Source of the DNA: Actinomycetota bacterium
GTDB taxonomy: Bacteria > Actinomycetota > Acidimicrobiia > Acidimicrobiales > Palsa-688
Direction of reading: 5' to 3'
DNA: 64,000 bases
NCBI GenBank assembly: GCA_021323695.1
Contig: JAJPKN010000072.1
Coordinates: 62,001 to 126,000 of the forward strand
Shown: piece by piece, positions 55,113 to 63,698 of the stretch
Numbering within the stretch: the first letter of the stretch is position 1
Layout: every line of letters starts with the position of its first letter
Program-made: the position numbers and the translations under genes
Notes under the pieces: model-generated
What the model saw: only the letters and a program-made list of their open reading frames with translations
Database searches by the model: none
What the model was told of the DNA's origin: nothing

Positions 55113-56465
55113 ATGGCCCTGCCTCGAGTGGTGGCGGTGGCCCCTGGGTCGCCCGCGGACCGGGCCGGCGTCCTGCCCGGCGACGAGCTGGTGGCCATGG
55201 ACGGCCAGCTGCCCCGAGACATCATCGAGTACCACCTCCTGGCCGACCAGGGACAGCTGAACCTGGAGGTCAACCGGGGCGGCCTGGAGGTGTCCTTGGA
55301 CCTGAAGCGCGAGGGGGGCGAGCCCCTCGGCCTGGAGGTCGACGCCGCCTTGTTCGACCAGGTCCGCACGTGCGACAACCACTGCGAGTTCTGCTTCATC
55401 CACCAACTGCCCAAGGGGATGCGCAAGAGCCTGTACGTGCGGGACGACGACTACCGGCTGTCTTTCCTCTACGGCAACTTCACCACGCTCACCCGCTTCA
55501 CCGAGGCCGACCTGGAAAGGGCCCTGTCCGAAGGCCTGTCGCCCCTGTTCGTGTCCGTCCACGCCACCGACCCGGGGACCAGGGCGCGCCTTTTGCGCAA
55601 CCGCCGCGGCGCCACCAGCCTGCGCTGGCTGCGGGCGTTGCTCGACGGGGGGGTCGAGGTGCACGGCCAAGTGGTCGTCTGCCCCGGGGTCAACGACGGG
55701 GAGGTGCTGGAGGTCACCCTGGAGGGGGTGCTCGACGAGTACGCCGAGCTGGCCAGCCTGGCCTGTGTCCCGTTGGGGGTGAGCCGGTTCAACAAGGAGC
55801 CGTCGATGCGGCCCCACCGGCCCCAAGAGGCGGCCGCGGTGGTCGAGCTGGTGGAGGAGTGGCAGGAGATCTACCTGGGCGCCTTGGGGCGGCGCCTGGT
55901 GTACGCGGCCGACGAGTACTACCTGCTGGCCGGACGGGGCTTCCCCGCCCTGGAGACCTATGGGGCGGTGGCCCAGCACGACAACGGGGTGGGCATGGCC
56001 CGGGCCTTCGAGGCCGGGTTCTTGGGGCGGGGCGCAGGGGGAAAGGCGGGGCCCAGTGGTTTTTTCCGTTCGCTCGAAGGTGCCCCGGCCCTCGGTTACC
56101 GGGCCGAGCGCGCTCCAAGGGCCCCGGTCACCCTGAGGCGCAGGGAGGCGGGGGTGACGGTCCTCACCGGCGAGTACGGCGCCCGGGTGCTGGCGCCTCT
56201 GGTCGCCCAGGTGCGCGGGGACGTCGAGGTGAAGGCGGTGCGCAACGAGTTCTTCGGGGGCAACATCGCCGTGGCCGGCCTGCTCACCGGCCAGGACGTG
56301 GGCCGGGCCCTGGCCGGCTTGCCCGAGGGCCGCCGCTACCTGCTGCCGGACAGCTGCCTGTCGGGCGGGCGGTTCCTCGACGGGGTGGCGGTAGCCGACC
56401 TGCCCCGCCCGGTGGAAGTGGTACCGGCCGACGGGGCCTCGCTCCGCCGGGCGCTGGCGTCATGA
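55113..56465 (+). CDS. PDZ-radical SAM-DUF512 protein
   Basis: 450 residues: an N-terminal PDZ domain (about 5-75, GSPADRAGVLPGDELVAMDG), a radical-SAM-like cluster motif CDNHCEFCF (about residues 88-96, C-x3-C-x2-C), and the C-terminal DUF512 domain (PLGVSRFNKEP, EYYLLAGRGFP, LTGQDVGRAL, LPDSCLSGGRFLDG). The biochemical function of the family is unknown. It is co-encoded with der, which it overlaps by ATGA; the same pair occurs in Clostridia, hinting at a role in ribosome or RNA maturation, though that is inference. Confidence 0.92.
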   Translation: MALPRVVAVAPGSPADRAGVLPGDELVAMDGQLPRDIIEYHLLADQGQLNLEVNRGGLEVSLDLKREGGEPLGLEVDAALFDQVRTCDNHCEFCFIHQLPKGMRKSLYVRDDDYRLSFLYGNFTTLTRFTEADLERALSEGLSPLFVSVHATDPGTRARLLRNRRGATSLRWLRALLDGGVEVHGQVVVCPGVNDGEVLEVTLEGVLDEYAELASLACVPLGVSRFNKEPSMRPHRPQEAAAVVELVEEWQEIYLGALGRRLVYAADEYYLLAGRGFPALETYGAVAQHDNGVGMARAFEAGFLGRGAGGKAGPSGFFRSLEGAPALGYRAERAPRAPVTLRRREAGVTVLTGEYGARVLAPLVAQVRGDVEVKAVRNEFFGGNIAVAGLLTGQDVGRALAGLPEGRRYLLPDSCLSGGRFLDGVAVADLPRPVEVVPADGASLRRALAS

Positions 56466-57859
56466 GCCGCAGCGGCCCGGGCGATGGCGGCCTCGGGGCC
56501 GCTGCCGCTGGTTGTAGTGGCGGCCACGCTGTTGGTGGCGGTGGCCTGGCCGTCGTGGCCGTCGTGGGGCGGCCCAACGTGGGCAAGTCCACGCTGGTCA
56601 ACCGCATGGTGGGGCGCAGGGAGGCCATCGTCGAGGAGCGGCCGGGCGTCACCCGGGACCGCAAGGTGCTGGTGACCGAGTGGGCGGGCAGGAGCTTCAA
56701 GGTGGTGGACACCGGTGGCTGGCAGGCCGGGGGGGCCGAGCTGGACCGCCTGGTCTCCGCTCAGGCCCGCCGGGCAGTCGAGGAGGCCGATGCCATCTTG
56801 TTCGTGGTCGACGTGACCGTCGGCCTCACCGGCGAGGACCGGGAGGTGGCCCGGCTGCTGTTGCGCTCCGGCCGGCCGGTGCTGGTGGTGGCCAACAAGG
56901 TGGACAACGAGGTCCGCGAGCTCGACGCCTGGGAGCTCGGCCGGCTCGGCTTCGGCCCCCCCTGGCCGGTGTCGGCCCTCCACGGGCGAGGCACCGGGGA
57001 CCTGCTGGACGCCCTGGTGGCCCTGCTGCCAGCCCCGGCGAGCACCATGGAACGCCCCGCAGCCATGTCGCCCCAAGCCATGTCGCCCGAAGCCATGTCG
57101 GTGGTGATCGCCGGACGGCCCAACGTGGGCAAGTCGACCCTGTTCAACCGGCTCATCGGCGACGATAGGGCGGTGGTGCACGACCTGCCGGGCACGACCC
57201 GGGACACCATCGACACGGTGGTGGAGACGCCCGGTGGCCTGGTCCGCTTCATCGACACCGCGGGCATGCGCCGGCGGGCCAAGCAAGCCCAGGGCGCCGA
57301 GTACTACTCCATGGTGCGGGCGCTGCAGGCCATCGACCGGGCGTCGCTGGCGCTGCTGGTGGTCGATGCCTCCGAGGGGGTGACCCGCCAGGACCAGCGC
57401 CTGGCCGAAAGGCTGGACGCGGCCGGCAACCCGGTGGTGGTGGTGCTCAACAAGTGGGACCTGCTCGACGCCGAGGGCCGGGCCAAGGTGCGCGCCCAAG
57501 TGGACGAGCTCCTGGGGTTCCTGGCCTACGCCCCGGCGCTCGCCGTGAGCGCCCTGACCGGCCTGGGGGTGGCCAAGCTGTACCCGGCCTTGGCGGCCGC
57601 GTCCGAGGCCTACCGGCGCCGGGTGCCCACCGCCGCCCTCAACCGGCTGCTGGCCAGCGCCCAGGCGGCCCAGCCCGCCCCCCGGGCGGCCAAGGTGCTG
57701 TACGCCACCCAGGGCGCCACCGACCCGCCTACCTTCACCTTGTTCACCAACAAGGAGCTGCCGGCCAGCTACCTGCGGTACCTGGAGCGCTGCATCCGGG
57801 AGCACTTCGGCTTCGGCCCCACCCCCCTCAAGCTGCGGGCCCGGCGCCGGGCGAGCTGA
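56462..57859 (+). CDS. der: Ribosome-assembly GTPase Der (EngA)
   Basis: 465-residue tandem GTPase acting in 50S subunit maturation. The two G domains each have a GRPNVGKST G1 loop (residues 36-44 and about 219-227), a G3 DTGGW/DTAGM, and G4 NKVD/NKWD. A KH-like C-terminal domain ends with FTLFTNKELPASYLRYLE. The first 30 residues are Gly/Ala-rich and poorly conserved. The linker between the domains carries three copies of AMSPx. The stop codon lies in a 7-bp-stem hairpin. Confidence 0.95.
   Translation: MSRSGPGDGGLGAAAAGCSGGHAVGGGGLAVVAVVGRPNVGKSTLVNRMVGRREAIVEERPGVTRDRKVLVTEWAGRSFKVVDTGGWQAGGAELDRLVSAQARRAVEEADAILFVVDVTVGLTGEDREVARLLLRSGRPVLVVANKVDNEVRELDAWELGRLGFGPPWPVSALHGRGTGDLLDALVALLPAPASTMERPAAMSPQAMSPEAMSVVIAGRPNVGKSTLFNRLIGDDRAVVHDLPGTTRDTIDTVVETPGGLVRFIDTAGMRRRAKQAQGAEYYSMVRALQAIDRASLALLVVDASEGVTRQDQRLAERLDAAGNPVVVVLNKWDLLDAEGRAKVRAQVDELLGFLAYAPALAVSALTGLGVAKLYPALAAASEAYRRRVPTAALNRLLASAQAAQPAPRAAKVLYATQGATDPPTFTLFTNKELPASYLRYLERCIREHFGFGPTPLKLRARRRAS
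57062..57100 (+). repeat. 15-bp tandem repeat in the Der inter-domain linker
   Basis: GCCATGTCGCCC-type units encode AMSPQ, AMSPE and AMS just before the second G domain. In-frame ATGs in each unit could in principle allow internal starts. Confidence 0.75.
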
Positions 57860-57877
57860 GGCGCGCTCCCCTCAGCT
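57854..57877 (+). terminator. Candidate terminator hairpin at the end of der
   Basis: AGCTGAG (57854-57860) pairs perfectly with CTCAGCT (57871-57877) around a 10-nt loop. The stem includes the der stop codon; there is no T-run. Confidence 0.4.
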
Positions 57878-57949
57878 GTCAGCGTGGGGCGCCCTGGCCC
57901 GGCCACTGGGGACGGTCAGGGGGGCCAGGCGGGCGCTGGCGGGCTGGCT

Positions 57950-58360
57950 TCAGCCGGCCAGCACCACGCCGAGGACCAGCGCCGCCAGGGAACTGAGCCC
58001 GCTGAGCGCCCCCCACGCCGCCGTCCCCCGAGGGTGGCGGGAACGGCTGTGGGCCCAGGCGGCCAGGCCGGCCAGGGCGACCACGCCCACCTTCACCCCG
58101 AGCACGGCCTGCCACAGCCCGCTCTGGGTGCTCGGGTGGGTGGCCGCGATGTTCCACAAGCCGGTCAGGACCAGTACGGCGTATGCCGGCCAGGACAGCC
58201 GGGCGAAGGCGCCAGCCAGGGCCTTGGGGGCCTCGGGCCCGAGGCGGCGAGCGGTGCCGACCAGGCCGGCCAACGTGAACTGGCCGCCTACCCAGATGGT
58301 GGCCGCCAGGACGTGCAACGACAGGCGGACGGCGTCCAGGGCGGGGGTGGTGGATCCCAT
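57950..58360 (-). CDS. CopD-like four-helix membrane protein
   Basis: 136 residues with four hydrophobic helices. LHVLAATIWVGGQFTLAG, with its conserved HxxAxxxWVGG, is the CopD/YcnJ-type signature, and WPAYAVLVLTGLWNIAA is the second family segment. Related proteins take up copper or bind haem near respiratory enzymes; here copper transport is only a family guess. It is the second gene after the SpoIIE-type phosphatase on the minus strand, 15 bp downstream. Confidence 0.8.
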   Translation of the reverse strand: MGSTTPALDAVRLSLHVLAATIWVGGQFTLAGLVGTARRLGPEAPKALAGAFARLSWPAYAVLVLTGLWNIAATHPSTQSGLWQAVLGVKVGVVALAGLAAWAHSRSRHPRGTAAWGALSGLSSLAALVLGVVLAG

Positions 58361-58375
58361 GGCGGCCCGGCGATC

Positions 58376-59545
58376 TTAGACGCGCCGGACGGCCAGGATG
58401 GCTATGTCGTCGACCAGGGGTGAGGAAAAGTCCCGGGCTGCTTCGATCAGGCTCTTGCAGATGAGGTGGGTGTCCTGGCCCGGGTCCCGCCGCACGATGT
58501 GGCCCACCCGCTCTTCTCCGAAGACCTGCCCGCCGGAACGGGCCTCGGTCAGCCCGTCGGTGTAGAGGACGACCAGGTCGCCGGCCTGCAGTGGCAGGTC
58601 GCGCGAGTAATAGGCGGCCCCGGGGTCCATGGCGAGCAGCGGCCCGGTAGCACGCAGGGCGGTCATGTCCCCGTGCTGCCACACCCAGGCGGGGGGATGG
58701 CCGGCGGAGGCGTGGCGGATGGTGGAAGCTTCGGTGTCGAACACGACGGTGCAGACCGACGCCAGGTCCTCGGGCCGGCCCATGGTGGTCAGGGCCTTGT
58801 TCAGCTCCTCCAGGGCTTGGGCCGGGTCGCGGTACTGGCGCAGGAAGGCCCTCAGAAGGTACTTGACCTGGAACGCGGTTATGGACGGTTCGATGCCGTG
58901 CCCGGCCACGTCGCCGATGACCGCGGCCAGCCGGTAGGGGCCGGTCGGGAACACGTCGTAGAAGTCACCGGCCATCATCCCGGTGCCCGGTTCGTACACC
59001 CAGCCGATCTCGAAGCCGTCGTAGGTGGGCAGGGACTCCGGGGCCAGGCGGGCGGACCACCGCCGGGGGGCGAGGTGCTCCTGGGCCAGGACCTCCTCGG
59101 CCCGCCTCTCCAGCCGGGAGCGCTGCTCGGCCAGGCGGGCCTCGGCCAGGAAGCGGGGGGCATAGCGCAGCGAGGCCACGGCGGGGACGCTGACCGCCAG
59201 CAGGAGGGCTTCGAACCACTCCGAAGTGGAAAAGGCAGCCAGGACCAGGCCGCCCGACAGAAGCGCGTAGAGGATGGTGGCGTGCAGGTCCTTGTTGAAC
59301 GCGCTCCGGGCCAGTTCGGCCGCCTCCGTGCCCGTCCCGGTGGTCAGGGTCTCGAGCTCGATGCGCCGGGCCGCCCTGGCCAGCCGGGCGGCAGCCCTTC
59401 CCCAGACCGAGGCGGCGATGGCGCAGACCACCCCGGCGGCCGCCAGCCAAGGTTGGGGGAGCACCTGTTGCCAGTGAGGCAGTTGCCCAGTGGCCAGGAG
59501 GTGGCCGGGGACCAGCCCGAACAGCGCCCCGCGGGCGAAGCCCAT
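58376..59545 (-). CDS. Membrane-anchored PP2C/SpoIIE-family phosphatase
   Basis: 389 residues. The N-terminal half has about four hydrophobic segments (residues 5-50 and 85-125) and a coiled linker (EARLAEQRSRLERRAEEVL). The C-terminal PP2C-type domain (about 165-389) has the metal-binding motifs GDFYDVF, AVIGDVAGHG, LVVLYTDGLTEA and VDDIAILAV. Such phosphatases dephosphorylate anti-anti-sigma factors (RsbU type), but no sigma-factor regulator gene is adjacent. A TAGCGT hexamer (59557-59552) ends 6 nt before the ATG, a leaderless arrangement. Confidence 0.92.
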   Translation of the reverse strand: MGFARGALFGLVPGHLLATGQLPHWQQVLPQPWLAAAGVVCAIAASVWGRAAARLARAARRIELETLTTGTGTEAAELARSAFNKDLHATILYALLSGGLVLAAFSTSEWFEALLLAVSVPAVASLRYAPRFLAEARLAEQRSRLERRAEEVLAQEHLAPRRWSARLAPESLPTYDGFEIGWVYEPGTGMMAGDFYDVFPTGPYRLAAVIGDVAGHGIEPSITAFQVKYLLRAFLRQYRDPAQALEELNKALTTMGRPEDLASVCTVVFDTEASTIRHASAGHPPAWVWQHGDMTALRATGPLLAMDPGAAYYSRDLPLQAGDLVVLYTDGLTEARSGGQVFGEERVGHIVRRDPGQDTHLICKSLIEAARDFSSPLVDDIAILAVRRV

Positions 59546-59740
59546 ACCCAGACGCTAGCGCTGAGCGCCCTCGCCCGGCGCCGGGGCTGTGGCCGGCCAC
59601 CGTGGCTGCGGCCTACCCCGCCAGACCGGCCCCAGGCCTGTTGCTGGGCGCGCCCCACCCGGGCACGCCCCACACCGGCGGCCTGGACGGCTTGGGCCAG
59701 CTTTACTGCAGCGCTCCTGGGGGCTAGGCCCGGTGAGCGG

Positions 59741-60532
59741 TCACGGCCGCAGGTAGAAGTCCCGCAGCGCCGGCGCCAGGACCTCAGGTTCGGCGTTGTG
59801 GCCCTGGCCGGGGAGGCTCTGGGCCCGGGCGCCAGGCACGACCTCGGCCAGCCGTTTGGCGCTGGCCCGTGCCCAGGCCGGGCTTTGGGAACCGTAGAGG
59901 ACGAGCGTGGGCGTGGCCAGCGTGGCCAGCGCCTGCTCGGGGAGGCGGTTGCCCGGCCCGCACAGCTGCAGGTCGTAGGCCAGGGTGTGGGCCAAGGCCA
60001 GCAACGGCGGCCACGAAGGGCTGGCCCGCAGGCTGCCCAGGGCCTCGGCTGGGAACTGCAAGGCTTGTACGAGCCCCAACCGCAGGGCGTCGGCCCGGCG
60101 TCCTTGGCCTATGAGCTCGCGCAGGCGTCCGGCGAGGCCGGCAGGGGGGGGTGGCCGGGTGCCTTCCAAAATGAACGGTGGCTCGTAGACGGCCAGCTTG
60201 CGCACCGCCAGGCCGGAGCTCACGGCCAGGAGGGCCAGGACGCCGCCGGAGGAGTGGCCGTAGAGGTAGGGCACGGTGCCGGTGGCGGCAGCCACGGCGG
60301 CCAGGTCCTCTACCTCCCTCTGGGGGGCATAAGCAGGGGAGTCGCCACTGTCGCCCCTACCTCTGCGGTCGTAGCGGTAGACGGTGAAGTCACCGGCCAG
60401 CACCCGGGCTGGGTTGCCGACCGACGAGCCGCGGTCGCAGAGGGCACCGGCCACCAGGACCACAGCCGGCCCCTGGCCTTCGCGTTCGTAGGCGATTGGA
60501 GTGCCGTCGGCCGAGGTCACGTGCTCGGGCAT
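59741..60532 (-). CDS. Alpha/beta hydrolase
   Basis: 263-residue hydrolase of the epoxide hydrolase/haloperoxidase-like group. The oxyanion region is VVLVAGALCDR, with the Asp-containing YRYDRRGRGDSG after it. The nucleophile is Ser in LYGHSSGGVLAL (Gly-x-Ser-x-Gly), the acidic residue is probably in PTLVLYGSQSP or nearby, and the catalytic His in LPGQGHNAEPEV. No signal peptide, so cytoplasmic. The substrate is unknown. The 195-bp gap (59546-59740) between it and the phosphatase contains GC-rich sequence without a recognisable gene. Confidence 0.9.
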   Translation of the reverse strand: MPEHVTSADGTPIAYEREGQGPAVVLVAGALCDRGSSVGNPARVLAGDFTVYRYDRRGRGDSGDSPAYAPQREVEDLAAVAAATGTVPYLYGHSSGGVLALLAVSSGLAVRKLAVYEPPFILEGTRPPPPAGLAGRLRELIGQGRRADALRLGLVQALQFPAEALGSLRASPSWPPLLALAHTLAYDLQLCGPGNRLPEQALATLATPTLVLYGSQSPAWARASAKRLAEVVPGARAQSLPGQGHNAEPEVLAPALRDFYLRP

Positions 60533-60568
60533 CGGGCGCGGGCCCTAGTGGCCCCTCGGCGGCGGTCC

Positions 60569-60574
60569 TAGCCT
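60569..60574 (+). promoter_or_regulatory. Leaderless-type -10 box of the zinc-ribbon gene
   Basis: TAGCCT ends 7 nt before GTG 60582, with no ribosome site. Confidence 0.5.
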
Positions 60575-60581
60575 GGGTGGC

Positions 60582-60908
60582 GTGCCCTGGTGCGATGACT
60601 GCAGCCGGTTCTGGAACCCCGGTGAGATGGCTGAGGGTGGCGCCTGCCCCTCATGCGGCCAGGTCCTGGCGGCACCTGCCCAGGTGGGCGCCACCCGGGC
60701 CCCTGCCCCGGTGGGGGCAAGCTCGGGACCGAAGGAGGCAGCGGTCGCCCCCGTCCCTGGCCCGGCGGGGGCCCCGGTTGCTGGCCCAACCATGCGGGCG
60801 CAGGCCAAGAAGGCACCCTGGCACTTCAAGCTGTTGCTGGTCGGTGTCACCGTGTACATGGTCTACCGGATCTACTGGCTGGTCGAATGGCTGCCCAAGC
60901 ACATCTGA
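60582..60908 (+). CDS. Zinc-ribbon protein with C-terminal membrane anchor
   Basis: 108 residues. The first 25 contain CDDC and CPSC, a four-cysteine zinc ribbon. A Pro/Ala/Gly-rich linker (about 30-75) leads to a basic RAQAKKAPWHFK stretch, one transmembrane helix (about residues 82-99, LLLVGVTVYMVYRIYWLV) and a short tail. The product is therefore predicted as a tail-anchored membrane protein exposing a zinc ribbon to the cytoplasm. I know no named family; the short Cys pairs resemble zinc ribbons of unknown partners. A minus-strand frame over the same bases is only shadow. Confidence 0.75.
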   Translation: MPWCDDCSRFWNPGEMAEGGACPSCGQVLAAPAQVGATRAPAPVGASSGPKEAAVAPVPGPAGAPVAGPTMRAQAKKAPWHFKLLLVGVTVYMVYRIYWLVEWLPKHI

Positions 60909-61101
60909 GCCGCCGCCGGCCCCAGGTGGGCCCTTCATGAAGGCGGCCTGGCCCATCAAGCCAGCAGGTCCTGGCTCATTGGCGGGGGTGTTACCCCCAG
61001 GTGGCTCGCGCCCCGGTGGCTCGCCCGTGGGTGGGGAGCCCGCGGGTGGGGCGGGAGAGGTACCGGCCGGTGAGCCTGGGCGGGCGTGGGAGGTAGTAGG
61101 G

Positions 61102-61992
61102 ATGGGAGGCAGGCGCCTGCTCGTCCGGGTGTGGGGCCCGGCTGGCCGGCTGGTCGCTCCTGGCAGCCGGGGGCCGGCCCGGGCGGGGGGTTGGCCGTCG
61201 GTGGTGCTGGTCCACGGCTTCGGCGAGCACTCGGGCCGCTACGAGGAGCTGGGGCAGGAGCTGGCCGCTGCCGGCTGGACGCTGTGGTCCATGGACCTAC
61301 CTGGCCACGGCCGCTCCCAGGGGCCCAGGGCGGACATCGAGAAGCTGGAGTGGGCCCTGGCCGACATCGGCCAGCTGGTGGCGGAGGCAGCCGGGGAGGC
61401 ACCCGGCGCCCCGGTCGTCTTGATGGGCCACAGCATGGGTGGGGCGCTGGCCGCTGCCTACGCGGTAAGAAGGCCTGGGCAGCTGGCTGGCTTGGTGCTG
61501 TCGGCCCCCGCCTTGCACCTGGCCTGGAAGCCCCGGGCCTTGGCACTAGCGGTGGGGGCGTTGGCCCGCCTGGCGCCGGGGGCCGGGGTGGCCAGGGTGG
61601 CGCCCCGGGCGCTCAGCCGGGACAATGTGGCGGTCCAGCGCTTCGTGGAGGACCCGCTCGTATGGCACGGGAGGGTACCGGCTCGCTGCGCCTTGGAGAT
61701 GTACCGGGCCGCCCGCGCCGCGGTGGCCGGCGCCAATGGGCTGTCGTTGCCCCTGCTGGTGCTGCACGGTACCGATGACCGGGTCGTGCCGGTGGGGGCG
61801 AGCAGGCGCTACTTTGCCCGGGTGGGCTCCGGGGACAAGGAGCTGCGCACCTTCGAGGGCTACCGCCACGAGGTGCTGCAGGAGCTGGGCCGGCGCCAGG
61901 TGGTGGTGTGCCTCCTGTCCTGGCTGGCCCGCCACTGGCCTCAGGCTGCCCCACCCCCCTCCGCAGCGGGTAGGGCGGCGCCGAACTGCTAG
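61102..61992 (+). CDS. Monoacylglycerol lipase-like alpha/beta hydrolase
   Basis: 296-residue serine hydrolase. VVLVHGFGEHSGRY is the oxyanion-hole region and WSMDLPGHGRSQGPR, typical of lysophospholipase/monoglyceride lipases, follows. The nucleophile is Ser in MGHSMGGALAA, the acid Asp in VLHGTDDRVVP, and the His in EGYRHEVLQE. GGAGG lies 8 nt before ATG 61102, which matches the usual family length; the frame is open further upstream (for instance ATG 60937) as a Gly/Pro-rich extension that I do not include. The 193-bp gap before it has no other gene. Confidence 0.9.
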   Translation: MGGRRLLVRVWGPAGRLVAPGSRGPARAGGWPSVVLVHGFGEHSGRYEELGQELAAAGWTLWSMDLPGHGRSQGPRADIEKLEWALADIGQLVAEAAGEAPGAPVVLMGHSMGGALAAAYAVRRPGQLAGLVLSAPALHLAWKPRALALAVGALARLAPGAGVARVAPRALSRDNVAVQRFVEDPLVWHGRVPARCALEMYRAARAAVAGANGLSLPLLVLHGTDDRVVPVGASRRYFARVGSGDKELRTFEGYRHEVLQELGRRQVVVCLLSWLARHWPQAAPPPSAAGRAAPNC

Positions 61993-62017
61993 CCTCGGTA
62001 GCCTTACGACAGCACCA

Positions 62018-62091
62018 CGGGCGGTGGCGCAGTTTGGTAGCGCACCAGACTGGGGGTCTGGGGGCCGCGGGTTCAAGTCCCGCCCGCCCGA
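62018..62091 (+). tRNA. tRNA-Pro (anticodon GGG)
   Basis: 74 nt folding as a cloverleaf: acceptor CGGGCGG/CCGCCCG, D stem GCGC/GCGC, anticodon stem CCAGA/TCTGG with loop CTGGGGG (anticodon GGG), T stem GCGGG/CCCGC with loop TTCAAGT, and discriminator A at 62091. CCA is not encoded. A TAGCCT box at 61999-62004 is a likely -10. It reads CCC and CCU codons, which suit this GC-rich genome. Confidence 0.95.
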
Positions 62092-62426
62092 CAAGCAAGT
62101 GCTGTGCCGCGAGGCATCGCGGACAGGTTTCTCAAGGCATCCCTGGCAGCCGAGCAGTTCACGCTCTTCGGTGAGCACCCGGACGTCTCGCTCGGCTGCG
62201 AGCAACAGTACACGCCGGCCCGGCGTAAGCCCTCCCGACGCCGACGTGGCGGAGGCGGCTCTGGTGGCGGGCAGAGACCTCGCCTGCTTTGCCCAACCAC
62301 CGGGGACGCGTCCCTGCCCACCGGCCCCATGGTGATGGCGCCAGCCGTGGACGCCACGAGGTGGCCCAAGGTCCCTGCAGTGCTACGGTCGTGACCACGC
62401 CTAGGTCGCCCATCTGAGGAGAGCCG
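62092..62426. other. 335-bp region between tRNA-Pro and the sedolisin gene
   Basis: No recognised gene. A plus-strand frame from GTG 62104 to TGA 62394 (96 codons) has partly codon-like third positions in its first half (AAEQFTLFGEHPDVSLG), then a low-complexity Arg/Gly run. It might be a real small gene or a remnant. I found no copy of the tRNA 3' end here that would mark an integrated element. Confidence 0.3.
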
Positions 62427-63698
62427 GTGCAGAGCTGGACCTGTCCAAGGCGCCCCACTGGCTCCTGGCGAGCCTGCCTGCTCGCGCTGGCAGCAGTCGT
62501 GTTCGGGGCCCCGGCCGAGCTGGCCGGGGGCGGGACGGCCAACGCGACCGGGACCACGGTCCCGCTGCCCAGCTCCACGTTGTACTGCTTGGCCAACCCC
62601 TGCTACTCCCCGCAGCAGGTCCAGGCAGCGTACGGGGCCCAGCCGTTGCTGGGGCGCGGGGTCGACGGCCGCGGCGAGACCGTGACGGTCCTCGTCCCTG
62701 TCCCACTGCCCAGCCAGGGGCCCACCGACATCCGTCAGGACCTGGCCGCCTTCGACACGATGTTCCATCTGCCCGCCCCACGCGTCCAGGTCGTGACGAG
62801 CCTCGTGCCCTCAGCGTCGCGATGGCAGGCGACAGGGGAAGAGGTCGGCGACCTCGAGGCGGTGCACGCCGTCGCGCCTGGTGCCACCCTCCGGGTGGTG
62901 CTGTTCCCCTCGTCCTGGGAGAACAGCCCGGCGAACGCGACTGCGGTCATGGTCGCCGCGTTGCCGCTCGTTGTTTCCCACACCGATGTGGCCTCGATCA
63001 GCTGGGGCTTGGGGTCGCATTACTTCACCCCGGCCCAGGTAGCCAGGGTGCACTCAATCCTGCTCGGGGCGGTGGCTCGCCACGTCACGGTGCTCGCCAG
63101 CTCTGGCGACAACGGCGTGTACCCCACCGATTGGGGGTGGGGTGGGCGGCAGGTCAAGGAGGTCGAGCTGCCGTCCTCTGACCCGCTCGTGGTCTCCGTC
63201 GGCGGCACACAGCTCAGCGCGAACCCGAAGACCGGCGCCTACATCGGCGAGACCGCCTGGTCGGGGTCAGGTGGCGGCTTCAACCACTTGTACGCTCGCC
63301 CCGCCTACCAAGATGGCGTGCCAGGGATCTCCAAGTGGCGGGGCGTGCCCGACGTGGCCGCCGACGCAGCTGGGCCCGGCGGCTTGGCGATGGTATACGC
63401 CTCCGGTGGCGCGGCCTACCGCATGACGGCGTCGGGCACGAGCGGTTCTGCGCCGCTATGGGCGGGAGTCATCGCGCTGGCTGACCAGTACGCCCATCGG
63501 GACCTCGGCTTTATCAACCCTGCCATATACGCCATGGGCCGCAGCTCCAACTACCACAAGGCCTTTCACGATATTACTAGCGGCTCCAACGGTTACGAGG
63601 CTACTGCTGGGTGGGACCCGGTGACAGGCTGGGGATCTCCCAACGCAGAGGTGCTGGTCCCTCTGCTGGCCCGCTTCACCAGTGGCAGCAACGCCTAA
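62427..63698 (+). CDS. Secreted sedolisin-family (S53) serine-carboxyl peptidase
   Basis: 423-residue exported acid protease. A signal peptide (about 1-40, core LLALAAVVFGAPAELAGG) precedes the catalytic domain. The Glu-Asp pair lies in EEVGDLEAVHA (about residues 143-148), the oxyanion Asp in ASSGDNGVYP, and the nucleophile Ser in the diagnostic SGTSGSAP. The C-terminal calcium site is in DITSGSNGYEATAGWDPVTGWG. It lacks the long N-terminal prodomain of pro-kumamolisin. S53 enzymes work at low pH, which supports an acidic habitat. The start is GTG 62427, with GAGGAG 5 nt upstream. Confidence 0.93.
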   Translation: MQSWTCPRRPTGSWRACLLALAAVVFGAPAELAGGGTANATGTTVPLPSSTLYCLANPCYSPQQVQAAYGAQPLLGRGVDGRGETVTVLVPVPLPSQGPTDIRQDLAAFDTMFHLPAPRVQVVTSLVPSASRWQATGEEVGDLEAVHAVAPGATLRVVLFPSSWENSPANATAVMVAALPLVVSHTDVASISWGLGSHYFTPAQVARVHSILLGAVARHVTVLASSGDNGVYPTDWGWGGRQVKEVELPSSDPLVVSVGGTQLSANPKTGAYIGETAWSGSGGGFNHLYARPAYQDGVPGISKWRGVPDVAADAAGPGGLAMVYASGGAAYRMTASGTSGSAPLWAGVIALADQYAHRDLGFINPAIYAMGRSSNYHKAFHDITSGSNGYEATAGWDPVTGWGSPNAEVLVPLLARFTSGSNA

